A stretch of 64,000 bases of DNA from OMIW01 sp044235645 (GTDB taxonomy: Bacteria > Bdellovibrionota_C > UBA2361 > OMIW01): positions 124,001 to 188,000 of the forward strand of contig JBIIHQ010000002.1 of assembly GCA_044235645.1 (NCBI GenBank), given 5' to 3'. Below are positions 62,343-64,000 of the stretch, one piece after another (the stretch's first letter is position 1; every line of letters begins with the position of its first letter). The notes below the pieces were generated by a model. It searched no databases. It saw nothing but the letters and a program-made list of their open reading frames with translations, and was not told the origin of the DNA. The translations under genes and the position numbers were made by a program.

Positions 62343-63995
62343 TTACCCGAGTACACGACGAACCGCCGGAGTGATAGCAGCAGCTTCAGCGACACACGTC
62401 TCAAGAGCGGGAAGCGCCCAGTTGTCTTGCTCGACAAAAAATACCCGCTTGCGAAACGGAGCGCGGATCGTATCGGTGACGTGATCGGCGATGAGATTGG
62501 TCGCTGCGAGCGGGAGCGGATGCCCCCATCGGGTGACCCGAATGTCGGTGATCGCGGAGGCCGAGATCCCGAGGAGTGGCAGGATCCGTTCGGTGACTTG
62601 ATTCGAGAAATGCGACATAAGGTGGTCGGCGCTCTGACCAAAGAGCCATCCGCGGCCCCCATCGTACGGCAACGCCTGATACAACGTCAGCACGCCTCGA
62701 TCGTTGGCATCCGCTCTCCCGTGGGAGGCGTAGTTCGCAAGAATGACGTCGGTGACCCCTGTGTGGAGTGCCTGTTGCTGAGTCGATAAGCCCTCGGTAT
62801 GCCCGTTACCGAGGAGGTAGGTGTCGTAAAAACGGGAAGGCACTCGGGCATTGAGAAGTACATTCGCCACGAGGTAGGCGCGATACGATAGCCGCTTAAT
62901 TGCAGCGACTCTCTCCGGTTCGATATCACTCAGGATGCGGGAGACCACAAATTTGGGGCAGGCGCATATCACCGCCTGTGCGACTATCTCGCGCAGTTCC
63001 CGCTGTTCATCGACATACTGAACAATAACTCCTGCATCAGTTCTTGTGATGCTAATCACGAGAGAGCGAGGGCGAAGGTTGTGGGGAGGCACAACGATCG
63101 CGATCTCCTCGAGGAGTCGCTCGGCCACTCGGGCGTTTCCGCCGGGCATGACGATAATAGGACCAAACTCTCCAGCATAGAAATTGAGACCACTCGCGGC
63201 GCTTATCTCGCGAGCTGACCCTCCGAATGAGGACCAGCAATACTGCTCGAGTGCGGTCATTGTCTCGACCGAGGGCTGACCTCCTGAACGAGCGATGATA
63301 TGATCGAGAAATGAGACCCGGTCGAGGTTGTCAATTTCTTCGCGCAGCGATGAATCGACAACAGGAATCTCAGGATAGATACAACCCTGCTCGTTGAGCA
63401 CATCGAGAAAATACTTATAGAGTTGGCGGTCGGCGGGTGTTGTTCGCATCTCCCAAAAGCGCGGGTTGATCATGCCGCGAAATTCGACGGGATCCTCCTC
63501 CGTTTTGATCGTCCACTCTCGGGATAGCCCCAGTTCTTTGTATAGCCGTGAATGAGGGGTGCCTGTCGATGGTTCGGTAAAGTACGCAGCCCCAAGGGCG
63601 TAGGGGAGAGCACCCCACGACTCGCCCTTGGCATTACCGCCGAAACGGGAGGCTTGCTCGAGGATGATCGGATTTAAGTCACGGAGATAATACCCACTCA
63701 ACAGTCCACTCACTCCTCCTCCCACGACGACAAGGGGTGCCTCCTCCGATGACACAGGCGCGCGTCCCGCAACGAAACCCTCTTTATTCCAAAGAAGATC
63801 GTGAGGAACCGTAAAATCATCCCCCGTGAGTCTGCGATCCCCGAGCAAGGGCAATCGGTCAATCGGAGAGTAGGATTCAATCAACGGCGAACCAAAGAGC
63901 CGCAAAGCACCCCTCGGCGCACAGCCGTTCACAAAGCAGAGAAGGGTGGCGTTCTGGAGAAAAGATCGGCGGGTTATCATGGTGGAGCGGGCCAT
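62343..63995 (-). CDS. Exported FAD-dependent amine-oxidase-like protein
   Basis: A 550-residue flavoprotein. The N-terminus has a twin-arginine motif (TRRSFLQ) and a hydrophobic stretch ending FVNGC, so it is probably a Tat-exported lipoprotein or at least translocated folded with FAD. The dinucleotide fold is VVVGGGVSGLLSGYYL with ILEQASRFGGNA typical of the amine-oxidase/phytoene-desaturase superfamily. A second FAD-contacting region is near the end (FFVEQDNWALPALETCVAEA). The substrate is not evident. A second ATG (63980) is equally plausible as start. It is convergent to argH. Confidence 0.78.
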   Translation of the reverse strand: MARSTMITRRSFLQNATLLCFVNGCAPRGALRLFGSPLIESYSPIDRLPLLGDRRLTGDDFTVPHDLLWNKEGFVAGRAPVSSEEAPLVVVGGGVSGLLSGYYLRDLNPIILEQASRFGGNAKGESWGALPYALGAAYFTEPSTGTPHSRLYKELGLSREWTIKTEEDPVEFRGMINPRFWEMRTTPADRQLYKYFLDVLNEQGCIYPEIPVVDSSLREEIDNLDRVSFLDHIIARSGGQPSVETMTALEQYCWSSFGGSAREISAASGLNFYAGEFGPIIVMPGGNARVAERLLEEIAIVVPPHNLRPRSLVISITRTDAGVIVQYVDEQRELREIVAQAVICACPKFVVSRILSDIEPERVAAIKRLSYRAYLVANVLLNARVPSRFYDTYLLGNGHTEGLSTQQQALHTGVTDVILANYASHGRADANDRGVLTLYQALPYDGGRGWLFGQSADHLMSHFSNQVTERILPLLGISASAITDIRVTRWGHPLPLAATNLIADHVTDTIRAPFRKRVFFVEQDNWALPALETCVAEAAAITPAVRRVLG

Positions 63996-64000
63996 AGAAT

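Noticed and set aside
1..64000. Searched by eye for tRNA, rRNA, transposase, integrase and phage genes
   Set aside because: No cloverleaf with GTTC-type T loop, no rRNA-like block and no mobile-element gene was found; a covariance-model search would be needed to exclude small RNAs.

Overview
The window is a compact chromosomal segment of a Gram-negative (diderm) bacterium of moderately high GC (judged by eye, not computed). A type II secretion cluster, a BamD lipoprotein, several lipobox or signal-peptide proteins and a sugar transferase point to two membranes. The gene mix (split proline-degradation enzymes, carboxynorspermidine decarboxylase, a short fungal/Bacteroidetes-type IlvC, a DUF2309 carbon-uptake locus) would suit an uncultured deltaproteobacterium-like lineage, but the sequence alone does not fix the phylum. 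I see no rRNA, tRNA, CRISPR array, transposase or phage gene, so this is core-genome territory rather than an island.

Layout. 0-9.6 kb: end of ferrochelatase (cut by the window edge), a YbhN-type flippase-like membrane protein, then on the minus strand phosphofructokinase, a Nit-type amidohydrolase and an alpha/beta lipase; then a glycosyltransferase, a small unknown gene, a DedA protein and an unusual RNase II-like protein. 9.7-17.1 kb: a four-gene plus-strand locus, SulP transporter - DabA (DUF2309) - two NADH-dehydrogenase-like antiporter subunits, best read as an inorganic-carbon uptake system. 17.1-24.7 kb (minus): sugar transferase, proline dehydrogenase, P5C dehydrogenase (overlapping genes), an Old Yellow Enzyme, a hybrid histidine kinase and RlmH, closely spaced and possibly one transcript. 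25-29 kb: an AMIN-domain protein with a long Ser/Thr/Pro linker, a small membrane protein and ComM.

29.3-35.9 kb: branched-chain amino acid genes ilvB-ilvN-ilvC-leuA-leuB, preceded by a promoter, a 51-codon leader peptide with eight consecutive Leu/Val codons, and a terminator whose segments can form the classical 1:2, 2:3 and 3:4 alternative pairings. This is the clearest regulatory element in the window. 35.9-39 kb: two uncharacterised minus-strand genes, a degenerate receiver followed by a true single-domain response regulator, then RecD2 with a small coupled unknown gene. 41.4-43.2 kb: hemC-hemD. 43.3-45.1 kb: a lipoprotein and two unknown genes around two palindromic hairpins. 45.4-49.5 kb: nspC, dxs and bamD.

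49.7-59.2 kb: type II secretion genes gspC-D-E-F-G-H-I-J in order, ending without gspK/L/M. 59.3-62.3 kb: divergent argG and argH, the last two steps of arginine synthesis. 62.3-64 kb: a Tat-exported, probably lipidated FAD-dependent oxidoreductase.

The two items most worth attention are the expanded DAB-type locus with two dissimilar antiporter-like subunits plus SulP, and the apparently leaderless ilv attenuator.
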